Assembly (NCBI GenBank): GCA_050084985.1
Contig: JBITNC010000001.1
Location: 151,962,001 to 152,026,000 of the forward strand
Reading direction: 5' to 3'
DNA from: Nageia nagi
Lineage: Eukaryota; Pinophyta
DNA: 64,000 nt
A model generated the notes under the pieces. That model was given only the letters and a program-made list of their open reading frames with translations. It was not told the origin of the DNA and did not search any database. Position 1 is the first letter of the stretch. Every line of letters begins with the position of its first letter. Positions 46,080 to 57,769 of the stretch are shown one piece after another. Both the position numbers and the translations under genes were made by a program.

Positions 46080-46340
46080 CTAGGGGGTCTCCCTATATAC
46101 GCAAGGTACGTGGGAGCTCAATTCTGTGCTAGTGCTGTCTAATGCACAACCGTTCGAAAAGGGCCCTTGCTAATATACTCGCGGTACATGAGGGAATCCT
46201 AAAGGACCTCTCTACATACCATGTACGTGCATGAGCATGATGGCCTCTCTATATACTCAAAGGTACGTGAGAGAATCCAACAGTGGCCTAAGCGATATAC
46301 TACGAGTACGTTGTAGGAGACCACAATTCCTCGGGATGCA
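46080..46340. repeat. Array of five short 'tatac...ggtacgtg' motifs in the leader of C
   Basis: Between gag and the primer site, the motif recurs at about 46092 (tatacgcaaggtacgtggga), 46172 (tatactcgcggtacatgagg), 46214 (cataccatgtacgtgcatga), 46250 (tatactcaaaggtacgtgag) and 46293 (tatactacgagtacgttgta), mostly preceded by 'ctctct' or 'gctaa' and followed by 'gaatcc' or similar. GTAC is self-complementary, so each can form a small hairpin. Function unknown; the position suits a packaging or dimerisation signal. Confidence 0.6.
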
Positions 46341-47089
46341 GTGCTGGCAAAGTAACGACAGCTCCTATGTTTAAAGATGCCAATACATGTCTATACCTAA
46401 AAGACTCTACTCTTAATTTTATTTCCAATATCTTATGAATCACCCCAAATAGATCTTCCAATCAAAATATATGCAAATTTAAATAAATAAATAAATAAAT
46501 TGTACCTTTTTAAATCGTGATTTGGAGATTGTTCTATTGTCCAACCTTCCAACTGATGTAAATATGAAATTTTGGCCCTTTAGAGTCTGAAATTTCTACC
46601 TATGGTAGCCTAATATGTCTTATTTTCAATTCCATAAATTTCATCAATTTTTGATAGTCCAAGAGGAAATGGCTGCAACTTTCCCAAGATGTGCTGATTT
46701 TTGGATGTTTTAGAAGAGTGAACTTGTATGAAGTGCCTTGTGTTACCTGTTTATTATCAGACCTTGAAAATTGTAACAGATAAACTTCAATCTATAACCT
46801 AACCAATCCAATTAGTCTCCCCTAGTTTGGAGCTGTAAAACTTCAGATATACCCTTTTTAGCTATAACACCTGTTTCCGACCTACTTTTGAGACTAGTCA
46901 CAAACCTTAACTTCCCCTGAGTGTAACTTGAAAAATATAGCGAAGTAGAAGCTTAAATTTGAACTGTAACTTCTTCATTATGTCTTCTAAAAACCCAATA
47001 AATATCAGAATCTAAATACTAGTGAAAAACAATTGGTAGCGAAAATTCCATGATGACTAGTTTTGAGCCGTGAAACCCTAGAATCATCT

Positions 47090-47101
47090 GCTCTGATACC
47101 A
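47090..47101 (-). promoter_or_regulatory. Primer binding site of element C
   Basis: Minus strand TGGTATCAGAGC, two bases inside the 5' LTR; complementary to initiator tRNA-Met. Confidence 0.9.
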
Positions 47102-47103
47102 AA

Positions 47104-47390
47104 TGTTATGAACAAAGTTCCCAAAATAGCATAAAATCACCAAAGAGAGAGCTCAACACATTGAATAAGAGATAAAATCTATAATAAGACACTTCGAGGG
47201 TGAAAACTCCTTTACATCACATCAATTACACAACAATCGACATCCCAAATGATAATACCTCCTTAGTATATATAGGATTCCAAGGGTTGCCACTACAATG
47301 AAAGGACACTAGCCGACATAACAATAATAATGTAAGGAAATAACAATAACCATAGCTGACCTAACAATAATAATGTATAGGGATCTAACA
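47104..47390 (-). repeat. 5' LTR of element C
   Basis: 287 bp, tgttatgaac ... gatctaaca, nearly identical to the 3' LTR apart from the 33-bp duplication. Confidence 0.93.
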
Positions 47391-47822
47391 CATACATAAG
47401 AGTTTTATATTGGATACTTTGACCATGGATTATCCTTTATAGGAAATCTTAAGAGTGTCCCATGCAATTTTGGAAAATATGTATTTTACAATCTTGGGAA
47501 AGATAGAAACATATATACAACTTTATATAGAAAACAAAGCTTTGTAATCCTTCTTCTAGGTATCCAAGAGCTCTTTATTCTTATATGATGTGAGTAGTAA
47601 AAATGCAACACCATATACTTCTATATAAACTTGCAAGATGTGCATCCATAAGTCTTGTGTGATGAGGAATGTTCGCATCTGGATGCTCCAATAGCATTGA
47701 ACATAAATATATGCAACTATAATGATTTTTTATTCTTTGGATCCATTTTAACCCAATAGAATATTTATATTTGATACCAATTGAAGAGTTACAAGGTTAA
47801 AAGTAAATGCCTTGATACCAAA
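47391..47822 (-). pseudogene. Gag N-terminal part and primer site of relic D
   Basis: Continues the UBN2 gag of 44390-44732 upstream: minus-strand fragments FPKLHGTLLRFPIKDNPWSK in a shifted frame correspond to the 'W-x-TL--SYKG-D-VK' part. The primer-like word ttgatacca occurs twice (47770 and 47811), each followed by 't-gaaga', so a small duplication across the LTR border is likely. Confidence 0.6.
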
Positions 47823-49379
47823 TGAAGATTTAGAGGCTCTAGACTCCAAGCTCTAATTCAAGAATACCAAGAGGCCTAAAACTTTAAAGCAATTTTAGAT
47901 AAAATAAATTGAACCTTATATTTGGATATATCATGAAAATAATTTTTCAACAATTACTCACATATCTAAAATGGATCTATAGATCTTTCAAATCATCAAT
48001 TTTAAGTTACCAAGATGTAAAATGAGTTTGTTGAGTTAAAATGACTTTGTTGGACTCAAAAAAACTTTCTTGAACCAAAACATAATGCAAAATATAATAG
48101 TGCTAGAGTTTAAACATTTATAATTAGCTAGAAATTTCCAAATTTAAAAAAATTAAACACTATCATACTTTTCTTGGTTCCGGGCAACTTGAACTTTTTT
48201 GGGTCTTGGGAAAGTCAAATTTTTTGGGAAAGTTGACTAGTTTACTATATCGACTTTGTTGGGTTGTAACTTGGTCAAATATCAATGAAATATATGAGTC
48301 TTTTATATAGTTAGAAATGAAATGAAATTATATATCCAATGGTGAAGGTTTGGGAAAATTTGGATAATCATGAAAGGGTAAAACATTAGCTTGAAGTTTA
48401 TGACTTCATGAAGCTTCCAAAATAAGACTACAAAAATGTAGGTTTATATTTTATGATTTTTGAATGTGATACACCAACAATATATGGAAAATTATATATG
48501 GTTATAAAGTTATTGAAACCAGATATCAAACCAAAAAGGAATCACACAAAATAAAGGTCTATAATGAAAGTTGTAGCCTAAAACAAAACTAGTTCATTAG
48601 GGATAGTTTGGGGTAACCACAAAATATCTTACAATATAATGCTCAAAATAAAACAATAATACATAACCACATAGCTAAAATGATATTAAATAGATAAATA
48701 TCATATTGGATTAACTTTAGAATACTTGAGCAAAGAGATGGGAATATTTCCTCTCTTAATGACACCTAAGAGAGTCAAGAACATTACATAACCACAAATC
48801 AAGTTGCAGAGCAATTTACAAATGTTATATCTATTGAAGAATAACAATTTTACATGTATAAGGAGTTTCAAATCTCTCTCTTAGCTATATATATATATAT
48901 AATAAGAATGTAAAAAATTACAAAAGCTAAGATGATACAAAATGAGAGATACATTCCCTATATCTTCCACAATTGAGGAAGTTGAGTGTTCCACACTCCA
49001 AGGTATGGAAATGGTACAAAGTTAACCCAAAATAATAAGAAACTAATGGGAAACCATAAATTACATCAAGGAGGCTAGTAAGATCAGTAACTTCCATTCT
49101 AGAAGTTTGAAATGGATATAATGTTAAGTACATAACAATAGGAATAATGTTGTTGATAGTAGTCATTGGAGGAGGAATATTGATGCAATCAAAATTTGAA
49201 TAATTCAAACCATGGAATATTATACTATTTCAAATAATAATACTCATAACTTCAATTAGGTCATCTCTTTAAAATATCTCTTTAATCTTAGTAGATAATG
49301 TTTCATATAATTTTTTCAATTTAATCCTTTTGTTACTCATAGCCATATAAAAAATAATTCTATTGACTTTGATTTCTTC
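47823..49379. other. Probable LTR of D and AT-rich spacer
   Basis: From the D primer site rightwards I expect the 5' LTR of relic D, but no partner exists to fix its end. A TA run lies at 48883-48902. No convincing reading frame; 48927-49208 minus has no recognisable product. Confidence 0.4.
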
Positions 49380-49615
49380 ATACTCATAGATACATAATGA
49401 GGTGATTTATCAAAAATATGCATCAAATTTCCTTACCATTCACATTGATACAAAGATGGTCATGGATGTCAAATTTCAAATAAATGCTTGGATGATTTCC
49501 ATTGCTCAAATTCAGAACCATTAAAACATTATATTGATGAATACAACAAGTCTAAAGAAAGGCAAATCCTTTTTCAAAGATGTAAAAAATCACACACACA
49601 AATATACATACATAC

Positions 49616-49696
<81 letters not shown>

Positions 49697-51060
49697 CTTT
49701 TGTGCATGTTTTATTAAGAAGTTGATTTCCATAAGCATAGGTATAATACTTGCTAAAATCAGTATGTTTCACCATCTGTAAAATGCTACAATATATATTT
49801 TGCTTTATCAATTGCTCTTCTATTTTCAAACATGTACATGATCAAACTCTTATATTATTCTAGCACCCTACAAGTAGGATCATACAAAGAAATCCACATG
49901 GTATCAATATATTTTAATAACTTCTTACCATCCATTATTCCTATTGAATTTTTTTGAAATAGTTTGTATATTTTTGGATTTGTTGCTATATATGCATATA
50001 TCTCATAGAAAATATCCTTTATGTTTCCTACATTAATAGATGTGCTCACAATTTCATATGCAAGATTCAATATATGATCCATACAATGCATAGGAATCAT
50101 ATAAGGATCTATTTTTGTTTGCAATATGACACAAAGAACAATCCTTTAGCCTTAGATAACTGATGCACCATCTTCTCCAACACATGTTAACTTTGAATCT
50201 ATTTCATTATCATCCATTCCATATATTTCTTTTAAATTCAAGATGAACAATTTATAAAGATTTACATCATTGCAATTTTCAACCATTTTCTCAATTCCTA
50301 AGAGATAAGATCACCATTTATGTTTCTTTCTCTAAAAATTATATAAATGCATACAAACCCAAGATGTTTTATCAATCGCAATTAAATCTAATGAAAATGA
50401 TATAAATTTTGTATTTTTCACTTTTTCTCTTATATCTTCCTTTTCTATTGTTGCAAGGTATTCAAGTATTTCCCATGCACTAGTATCTAACCAATGTGAT
50501 TATAGAATATTTGCTAAACTAATATGGTTATATAATAATTTATATCTTTCATAATCTAATATTGGCCTTCCCTTTTTCAATATTTAGAAAATAGTATAAA
50601 ATTATGTATTCTTTGTTGACAAATTTGACTAGATATCTTATCAAAATGAGAAACTATGTTACCTCCTTTTTAATTGATAATTTGTTTGTTGATTTTTATG
50701 CTTTTCATACTTTTTTGCATAACACATATGATTACATTCTATTTTTTTTTATTGAATAATATTTGTAATTTTTTCATCTATTTATTTTCTAGAGTGATAA
50801 AATTTTCTACAATGCTTTTGAATTGTATCTATTTTGAGTTCCATTATATGTTCCCAACCAAGTTTTCAAAAACATATAGTACATTTACATTCTATTGGAT
50901 CAGTATTTTTATTAATGATTTTTGGTTCAATAAATGGATATTGAGCTACCCAATCAAACCTAAAGGACCTTCCAATTATCCATTTGGTTCTCTTCTTTTT
51001 TTGAGGCTGATGAGATGCATTTTAATCATTAGATTTTTGTTGATTTAACTGCTATACAAA
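49380..51060 (-). pseudogene. hAT transposase relic (KIAA1586/TTF-zinc-finger type)
   Basis: Reading right to left on the minus strand. RFDWVAQYPFIEP and IECKCTICF (51000-50880) form the TTF-type zinc-binding start. SFDK-x-LI-YLVKFVNKEY lies near 50640, and LIAIDKTSWVCMHLY near 50390-50340 stands where relatives have an 'E-T-AIDNTSW' box. Then come LKEIYGMDDNEIDSKLTCVG, EDGAS and the open block 49855-50124 with HCMDHILNLAYEIVSTS and KYIDTMWISLYDPTCRVLE (the H-L and W positions of the hAT core). Many stops; an (GT)n array lies in the C-terminal part. Confidence 0.75.
49625..49693. repeat. (GT)n microsatellite
   Basis: About 34 uninterrupted GT units, preceded by a short catatata stretch. The open frames crossing it (Cys-Val or Thr-His runs) are artefacts of the repeat. 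Confidence 0.97.
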
Positions 51061-52949
51061 TTTATAATATTGAGATGATTTTTTATGATTGAATGCAACA
51101 TCAAAATTTGACTGATGTTTAATAGGATTTTCATTATCTACTAGTGATGGAACTAGAATATCTTCATTTGTAGGAATTTCATTTGAATTTAAAAATTTAT
51201 CTTCTACTTGTATCTCATCAAGATTGTAATTATATTCATAATAAGAATTTTGGTGAATATATTCTGTAAATAAAAATAAAAATAACTATAATTAATCATT
51301 AAAATATCAATCATAATTCTAAATAATTATTCTCAACTAGAAGTTTTATTTATGTACCTATACCAAAATTAGACGTAGTATATGAATTAGCTTTCTTATG
51401 TTGGGTAACATATTATAATAATATTTTTCTTTTCTTTCTTATGTATGGACCATTTTTATTGGCATTTTCATGAGCACCTATAGAACATGAAAATTATTAA
51501 ACTTAAATATGTATTATGTTCTTAAATGTCTTACAAAAAATCATAAATAATCATTATTCTAAAGCAACATACCATTGATTATGTTATTTTCACATTTCTT
51601 TATAACTTCATCAACTATTTCATTTAATATATATTCAATTACCTAAAAAGTAAATAAGTATCACTTTTTAGAATTTGGTAAAATATTTACATAATTTTAC
51701 AAATGTTAAGATGATATATTTAAGCAAATGATTATTGTAAAACTTATTCAAGATATCACTGATAATATTGCTTATTTTTGTATATTTGTATTCAAGGTAT
51801 CATAACTTGCCATTTTGTTGCCCTTTCAAATCATGAAATAATAAAAATTAATTATAGAATGAAAAATGTATTTTAGAAATAGAAAAAAATGGCCATATTA
51901 TGTTGGTGTGTTGTAGGTGCAATCGATTTGTTGCATATACAATAAATTGATTGCATCTATGAAGGGTTGGATGTTGATGCAATAGGTTTGTTGCAACAAC
52001 AATCAAATGATTGAAAATATAGTTAATTAATTATAGAGTTGCATTTTGTGAGACTTTTAAGAAGATGCAATTGTTAGGTGTAAATTCAAACTCTACTAGC
52101 TTATTGCAATGACAACTAATCAAAGGGATTATCATCTGATTAACTACGATTGCAACAAGCTAGTTCCACATTCTCCATGTCATAAAAGAAGAATTAAATG
52201 GAATATAAAATAAAACTAAGAATAAATAAAGTGGGTGTTGGGCCTTCAGTTACTGAATAGGTGTGCTTGCGTATATAGTTAGAATCTTTGCAGATCCTCT
52301 ATAGGTGATCCTATAACTTATTTTGCACTATATTTTGTTAGGGTTTTGATGGAATCCTTAATCATTGTATTATTTTTAGAGTTTAGGGCTTACAACTATT
52401 ATTTTTGGTGGGAAACTCACCAATCCATTTACTTTTAGGATTTATAGAGTTATATATTACCTTTTCTAGTATTTTTATATTGTAAAAAATGATAATTATT
52501 TAAATAATTTTATTATTATTTATAATATTTTGACTATATTATTCAAGTTCAACTATTTGAATATAAAAATCTAGCAAATTTTAACTTTATCACTTTCATT
52601 CACTAGGCAAATTATATTTTATTTTTTTTAATCCTAATTAAAAATTGGTAAATTGATTTGGAAAAGTTAAATATTTTATAAAATTTTGACAACTTGACAC
52701 CTATCTGTATAACCTAAATTTGCTAAATGAAGTTGTTAAAATCCTAGAATTTGCTTATAAGTAAATATTTGCACTTAAAATGAACCCTATTTACTTGGAT
52801 TTTAAGATGACATATAATTGCATTTTCCTACTCTTCACTAGTACAATCTTGTCTCTATACAGTAGCACAAGTGATCTCATTATCAATGTTAGAACAATCA
52901 TTTACTGTCTCACCTTTTATTTCCATAACATTATTGTTTCTCTTTCTCT
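51061..52949. other. AT-rich spacer; hAT flank and unassigned sequence
   Basis: 51060-51500 may be the 5' part of the hAT relic. 51900-52160 has repeated 'gttgcaa'/'tgcaatcga' words of both orientations. No gene recognised. Confidence 0.4.
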
Positions 52950-52979
52950 TTGTTATCCTCACAACTAATGCTTGTTAAT

Positions 52980-53781
52980 TCTTTTCTAGATGAAGTTCCC
53001 AATAATCATCAATAATATGCTCATTTTTATCATAATGAGAATAATGCTTACTAGATTTTGTGGCAGTGGTAGTATTCTTCTATTTCTATTTTGATTTTGC
53101 TTTATCTTAGGTTTTTCCTTTCCCTACTTATCCTCTAGAACTAGGACCTTTTAAGCTCTCAATTTGCCTTCTTTGTTTCTCATCTTCTTCAATATATTGT
53201 TCTTGCACACTAAATTTATCTAGGTTAGTAAGATCAAACAACTTAGTTATATTTTACAGATGAGAATGCAAAAATTTAATGTAATTTATCAAAAAACTTG
53301 GATCTTTAAGAGAAATCCCCAACATAATGGATTATTTTCTGAACTTAGTAGTATATTCTTGAATATTATGACCTCTTTACTACCTCAAGAATTATCATTT
53401 CATCATCTTCTTATTGTGATATCCTAATGGATAGAATTGTTGCTTCTTTAATAAATTCTTGACATCCTCCCAAGATGAAATAGTTAGTAGGTTTTCATGC
53501 TTTAATGAATCACTTTGAGCTTCCCACCACATCAAAGCATGTCGAACTAGTTTCAATTTAGCAAGTGAGATCCTTATAGGATCACCAACAATAGCTTGTA
53601 CTTAGAAGTATACCACTAATTGCTTCAACCAATTATTCATTTTTTTTGCATCCACCTCTCCTCCAAAACTTGAATCTCCACTTTAGATTCAATCATGAAA
53701 GGAAAAGGATTAATTAATGATGGAGTTGAATATTAACCTCTATCTAGTCTTCCTCCACTCTGGTGTATATCAGTTTAGGAC
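52980..53781 (-). pseudogene. Gypsy gag core of relic J
   Basis: Fragments MNNWLKQLVVYF, ISLAKLKLVRHALMWWEAQS, SSWEDVKNLLKK, FYPLGY, QEYTTKFRK and IMLGISLKDPSFLINYIKFL follow the exact order of the Retrotrans_gag domain (W-L-x-L-E-x-YF, then 'A-W-W-E', then 'F-Y-P-x-GY', then 'EY-x-EFR'). A charged linker QYIEEDEKQRRQIESLKGPS follows. Scattered stops and frameshifts. Confidence 0.85.
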
Positions 53782-54003
53782 TACTAGAAATAATACATTA
53801 GTAAATATTATATACATTAGGTATATAAGTATGTTATATATTAATAGTACATTAGTTCTTCATACTAATGTTCAATATTTAAATATGAGGGCTTCATAAT
53901 GTGGTTATGTAATTATGTTAATCTATGAAAATGTAACTCTTATACTCAAATGTATTTATTCATGCTTTATAATAATACAAGAGAATCTCTTGAATCATTT
54001 TGA
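53782..54003 (+). repeat. 5' LTR of element K
   Basis: tactagaaataatacattag ... cattttga; aligns along its full length with 59670-59892. Short for a copia LTR. Confidence 0.82.
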
Positions 54004-54006
54004 ATA

Positions 54007-54018
54007 TGGTATCAAAGC
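54007..54018 (+). promoter_or_regulatory. Primer binding site of element K
   Basis: TGGTATCAAAGC directly after the LTR; matches initiator tRNA-Met primer sites. Confidence 0.85.
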
Positions 54019-54950
54019 ATAACTTGACGAGGAGATATCCTATATGCTAATAAGCTTGTGAGACATTCTAACTTATCTTGAGAAGATCTAAAAGATGGTT
54101 CTCAAAGGCCAATGAGGTTGAGGGAAATTTGTGTAGAAGAAAATGATACAAAAAATATTGCAAAAATTTTGAGAGGATCAACTTGCTATCCATCCATTAA
54201 GAGGTGCATGCCCAATCCATGTAACCCCAGATGTAAGAAGAGCTAACATTGACCTAGATTTGAGAAGTATCACATGCTCAACAAACATGCAATGGATGAA
54301 ATCATGTAGAATAGTTTGATACATGCGAGGAGAACTCCACCCAACATAAGATTCTAAGATGTGATTGTGAAAAATCATGCCAATACTAAAAGTGTATGAT
54401 AAAAGAAGGAAACTTAGCCCATATTTGTAAGCCAATCAAGAGGTAGATAAATTATCCTACCCAACATCATATGCCATTGATACATGAATTAAATGTTCCA
54501 CCATCAAAGTGAAAAAGGTTGACATAATCTAAGAAAAGATATATCTACATAAAGTTCATGGAGAAATCAAAGAAATAAAGCCCAATGTGACATAAAGATA
54601 ATCATAGAAGCATGCTACCATAGAAGAAATAAATCCCAATGTGCACAAACCAACAAATCATCCATGTACCCAACAAATTGAAAAAAATATTACACAACCT
54701 ACAAAACATAGTGCACATTACTTAGACATATACCCAACATTGCAAATAATCAATATTTTTCTCTAGCCAATGAGAGGCAAGTATTATCTAATATTCTAAA
54801 TTTTGTGTCACTTTAATGTCAAGTTTTCCCAAATAATTTATTTGAAGTTGTAAATTTTATTACCATATCAATTTCATACAAATTATTTAAGGGAGGAAGA
54901 AAAACTTGGAGATCCATAAAAATATTCCAAGTTACTAATTATTTTTCAAG
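54019..54950 (+). other. Long leader of element K
   Basis: About 1.1 kb separates primer site and gag, longer than usual. The minus-strand open frame at 54178-54435 has hydrophobic runs but no recognisable product. Part of the excess is explained by the SINE-like insert that follows. Confidence 0.45.
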
Positions 54951-54954
54951 TGCA

Positions 54955-55080
54955 ATTCCTTGGTCCATTGGAAAAGTATAAATATTTTGAAGCTTGAGGT
55001 CAAGAGTTCAAATCTCAGTTGAACTATCATTTTTAAGATGTTCTTTAATTTTTTTTAAACATATATTTTAAAATAGAAGG
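54955..55080 (+). mobile_element. SINE-like tRNA-derived insertion
   Basis: The string ttccttggtccattggaaaa resembles a tRNA A box region, and 40 bases on gaggtcaagagttcaaatct resembles a B box (GGTTCAAATCC) with the 'gaggtca' that commonly precedes it in plant SINEs. A T-rich tail (ttaattttttttaaac) closes the block near 55060. Boundaries are approximate; no target duplication identified. Confidence 0.45.
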
Positions 55081-55129
55081 TATTTTTATTTCAAAATAAG
55101 GAATTAATATTTTGGAGATCCTTTAAAGG

Positions 55130-56160
55130 TAAAAGTTTTTGCTATCTTTGGTAAAGATTTATGATTGAAGGTGAAGATCAAAACTTGTAGAGAAAAATAT
55201 GGCCCAAACAACTCTAAAACAATTTTTCTCGATTCACAAGTCTTGAAGGGTAGTAACTATGCAATCTATAAGATAAAGACTTAGATAATTTTGGAGTTTA
55301 AAGAATTATGGGATATTATCATTGTAATGAAACTCATCCAATGATGATCAGTTAAGTGAAAAATAAGTTTGATCAATGAAGCAAGAAATCTCGTATGATC
55401 ATTTTAGTTGGTATCTCAAATGATGTACAACCCCATGTTCAAGAAAAAAAATATCATTGAATCATGGAAGTAGTTAGAGAAAGTATTTGCATCCAAGAAT
55501 CTTAATCAAATTCTTTATTTGCAAGGATAATTACATACATTGAAGTTAAAAAAAGTGGTGAAAAATGGGATCATTTCTTTGGAGAGTTACAAAACTTAGA
55601 CCCTTCCTAAAAGCATTAGGTGAGAAAGTGAAAGATAAGCTCCTTGTACCCATTTTCCTAAGAGTGTTCCCAAATAAATATCATACTTTCATGACAACAC
55701 TCAACATTTTAAAGGAAACACCTAACTTTCAAGAGTTAGTGAACAATTTATAATAGGAATAAGCTTATCATAAACATTCAAATGTTGAAGAGAAAGGAAT
55801 GATATCACACCAAAGAGGAAAGAAGCCTTTCCAGTAGAAGGGAAAATGTAAGAATACCTCAAACTACAATGAAAAATCAAAGAAGAGTTATTTGATATGT
55901 GGTAAAGGGTGCATGAATTATTTGAATGCTGGTATAATTCTTTTACCCAAGGATATTCAAATAATAACAATCAAAATCAGATGGGGAAAAATCAAAAGAA
56001 CAAAGGGAAATGGAGAAAAAAAGAAGATCCTAAACATAAAAATAAGGGAATATTGCCAATAATGTTGAACATGAGAAGGATAACTCTAAGAACCTTTCTC
56101 TTATCCATCAAGATAAATCATCCATCACATACACTTAGTATGTTGATTTAGGTCTTCTAA
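55130..56160 (+). pseudogene. Copia gag relic of element K
   Basis: LKGSNYAIYKIKT-like start at about 55240, then a block with FFGELQNLDPS-like and KDKLLVPIFLRVFPNKYHTF (55620-55690), typical of copia gag ('L-x-x-LP-xy-x-F'). A zinc-knuckle-like YLICGKGCMNYLNAG near 55890 has lost two ligands. Basic Lys/Asn-rich tail at 55960-56050. Frameshifted repeatedly. Confidence 0.65.
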
Positions 56161-57360
56161 GTATATGACTAGTCGTAAAGACTGGTTTACTTCACTAGAT
56201 AAAGGATCCAATCTAGGTCAAGTACATTTGGGATATGACACATCCTATGATATTGAAGGAAAATGAGATGCGTATTTCCATATTGGAAAGAATAACTATC
56301 AAATCAATGAGGTCTTATATATATCCAGTATCATAAAGAACCTTCTTTTAGTTATTCAAATGATAGATCACAACTTAAAGGTGGTAGAGTTTGATATTGT
56401 GAAGGATGAAAAAAATTTATTTCATTTGAGATAAATCCAAAAATTATTAGATCATGACTCATGCAGTAAACATGTTCTTACTTGATATTGTTTCTTACCA
56501 AAATTAGAAATTCAATGCTTATGTTGTGGATATCACAAAATTTTAGCACCTACGATGACATGGACACATGATGAATCCAACTTACCTAAACACTCTTAAA
56601 AAGAAAGATATGGTATGCGGTCTTCCATATATTATTTCTCCCTCTAATATTCACTCTACTTGTAGAACAAAAACACATAATTCCATTCAATCTTAACACA
56701 CATCATGCTCAAGAACCTCTTGATGTGGTTAACATTGATCTAGATGTTAACCCATTGTAGTTAGTCATATTGGCTTCAAATACTTCTTGTTATTTGTAGG
56801 TGAATACTCTAGAAAGATGTGGTGTTATTGCTTATGAAGGAAGGATGATACTTTTCAACATTTTAAGAAGTTAAAAGCTCTTATGGAGAATGAGACTAGA
56901 CATCATATTTGATACTATGATTAGATTGAGGGGCCAATATACATCAAAAGAGTATTCTACATTCTTGAAGAAAAATGAAATTCAATGGAAATTAACCATA
57001 ACTTACATACCATAACAAAATGTAATTTTTTAAATAATAATTCATATCATAGTAGAGATGGTGAAATGTATGTTGAAATATATAAAGTTGAATAAAGCAT
57101 TTTGGGTCAAAGAAATAAAGATTGCAATATATTTGTTGAATAGAGCAAATTCAAAAGATCTTGAAAAAATGAATCTTGAAGAAGCATGGATAGGAGAAAA
57201 ACCATCTATCTCACATTTTCAAGTATTTAGTTGCACTACCTACATGCATATTCCAAAAGAGATAAGTAAGAAAATTGATAATCAATCCTATAGATGCATA
57301 CTTCTCAGGTATAATAAAGAATTCATAGGGTACAAACTCATGAATATTACTCCTTGAAAT
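56161..57360 (+). pseudogene. Copia protease-integrase relic of element K
   Basis: Protease remnants near 56190-56340 (LGYDTSYDIEGK; ISSIIKNLLLVIQMIDHNLK). Integrase core is badly broken. The integrase C-terminal part is open at 57058-57357: MVKCMLKYIKLNKAFWVKEI, LEEAWIGEKPSISHFQVFSC, IDNQSYRCILLRYNKEFIGY. Confidence 0.75.
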
Positions 57361-57769
57361 ATGTATATCAGTAGAAATGTTTTCTTTCATGAAACTAATG
57401 ATTCTCCAACCAGTTCACTTGAATCATCATCTAATCTTAATAATGGTCCCATCATTAATCTTGATGATGTTGATGATGATGAAAAAGATGATGAGGATGA
57501 TTAGGGAGGGGAGAAGTACCTCTAATGTAAATTTGCCACCTTAAGCACCTGATAATTCCAAAAAATCCACATGGTATAAGAAAAAATTCAAGATGTAAAT
57601 TTAGATACTCCACCAGATACTTTGACTTCTAGAGTAGGGACACAAATCATGGCTTGTGAAGAAGTGAACTTGGCTTTGATGAGAATAGTTTTGGATACAC
57701 TTGAACCTAAAATGGTTTGTAAAGTAATTAAACTACCATAATATAAGTCATCCATGTAGGCTAAATATG

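Larger units (their letters stand above)
44733..47390 (-). mobile_element. Gag-only Ty3-gypsy element C (TR-GAG type)
   Basis: Complete 2658-bp minus-strand element: LTRs 44733-45052 and 47104-47390, primer site at 47090-47101, flanked by the perfect duplication catac (44728-44732 and 47391-47395). The only coding region is gag (45081-46007). No protease, RT, RNase H or integrase. Non-autonomous elements of this build have been described in plants as TR-GAG. It is inserted in the gag of copia relic D. Confidence 0.93.
43980..47822 (-). mobile_element. Ty1-copia relic D (gag and protease), split by element C
   Basis: Minus-strand pieces at 43980-44732 and 47391-47822 join into one copia 5' half: primer site TGGTATCAAGGC (minus strand of 47808-47819), UBN2 gag, decayed zinc knuckle, then a protease-like box reading YLDSEFLNHMT (normally DSG). 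It ends at about 43980 without integrase or RT. The putative 5' LTR starts at 47822 (tgaagattt); no second LTR was found. Confidence 0.7.

Noticed and set aside
49488-49829. Open frames with long Cys-Val or Thr-His runs
   Set aside because: Produced by the (GT)n microsatellite.
50674-51048. 124-codon plus-strand frame rich in Phe and Ile
   Set aside because: Antisense shadow of the hAT transposase relic, whose zinc-finger motifs are on the minus strand.
54178-54435. 85-codon minus-strand frame with hydrophobic segments
   Set aside because: Lies in the leader of plus-strand element K, opposite in direction, and resembles no family I know.
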